Below the pieces are notes generated by a model. That model did no database searches, was not told the origin of the DNA, and was given only the letters and a program-made list of their open reading frames with translations. A stretch of 13,929 bases of DNA from JBOHSA01 sp050732995 (GTDB lineage: Bacteria > Gemmatimonadota > Gemmatimonadetes > Gemmatimonadales > GWC2-71-9): NCBI GenBank assembly GCA_050732995.1, contig JBOHSA010000013.1, positions 1 to 13,929 of the forward strand, written 5' to 3'. Below are positions 13,622 to 13,929 of the stretch, in pieces. Every line of letters begins with the position of its first letter. The first letter of the stretch is position 1. The position numbers were made by a program, and so were the translations under genes.

Positions 13622-13929
13622 GCCCTTGCACGACGAAAGGGACGGGAGTGGTAAGGTTCTACGGACCTCCCGATCGGACTGGACAACGCGGCCGCGACTT
13701 GTCTACTGTGGATAGAGGGGAGTGACATTCCTCACGGGTGGCCACTCGAGCTTCTTGACGAAGCCTGTGTTTCACCTCCGTGTCTTGCACCTTTCTACGA
13801 GGGTAGAAGGAGCAGCAGGTGTCTGTTGCCCAGATAACTCGTTCCCTTCAAGATACAGTCTCCCGAAGGGCCACCACCCTCTGGTGCTCCGAGCCGCGTC
13901 GTCTCTCGTCGTCGAACGGCTGTTTCCTC
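13622..13929. other. Apparent non-coding stretch upstream of the S8 gene
   Basis: No reading frame of convincing length or recognisable product is visible on either strand. Two small hairpins occur: GCTTC/GAAGC around a 5-base loop (13750-13764) and TTCTAC/GTAGAA around a GAGG loop (13793-13808). Neither is followed by a T run, so neither looks like a terminator. Composition is lower in GC than the left part of the window. The region may be the upstream regulatory zone of the protease gene or the edge of a gene lying beyond the window. Confidence 0.4.

Noticed and set aside
13750..13808. Two small hairpins upstream of the S8 gene as terminators or a riboswitch
   Set aside because: Stems are only 5-6 bp, no T run follows on either strand, and no known riboswitch core could be recognised.

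Overview
The window reads as chromosomal DNA of a high-GC, free-living Gram-negative bacterium. The best guess is Gemmatimonadota or a close relative. This rests on very high GC (a hand count of one line in gpsA gives about 73 %), housekeeping gene order, secreted peptidases with signal peptides, and a lipoprotein subtilase carrying a C-terminal Ig/PKD-like domain. The phylum is an inference from style and was not tested by search. Every supported gene lies on the minus strand, so transcription runs from right to left.

Right part (about 11.45-13.93 kb): a subtilisin-family (S8) protease gene with its own ribosome binding site and a strong downstream hairpin terminator. It carries two single-base frame disruptions, one just after the lipoprotein leader and one in the C-terminal domain. 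This stretch is clearly less GC-rich (about 53 % in one counted line). The 385 bases upstream of its start hold no gene I can recognise.

Middle part (8.58-11.43 kb): a two-gene operon for exported hydrolases, an N-acyl-D-amino-acid deacylase-type amidohydrolase followed by an M20 metallopeptidase. The two overlap as TGATG. The first gene looks leaderless.

Left part (0.13-8.48 kb): a tightly packed run in transcription order: DUF512 radical-SAM-like protein, der (ribosome-assembly GTPase), plsY and gpsA (first steps of phosphatidate synthesis), a small MerR-type regulator, a family 2 glycosyltransferase, surE (nucleotidase), pcm (isoaspartyl repair), a DedA membrane protein, acylphosphatase, apt (adenine salvage), then tRNA-Arg(CCT). 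Most junctions are 4-base ATGA/GTGA overlaps, so the genes are probably translationally coupled in one transcript. GpsA makes glycerol-3-phosphate and PlsY acylates it with acyl-phosphate. Acylphosphatase could in principle destroy acyl-phosphate. DedA and the glycosyltransferase act at the membrane. The cluster therefore mixes envelope lipid supply with ribosome and protein maintenance. A heptad inverted repeat has been accommodated in frame at the 3' end of the DUF512 gene. A possible partial gene starts at position 92 and runs off the left edge.

I found no CRISPR array, transposase, prophage gene or recognisable defence system.
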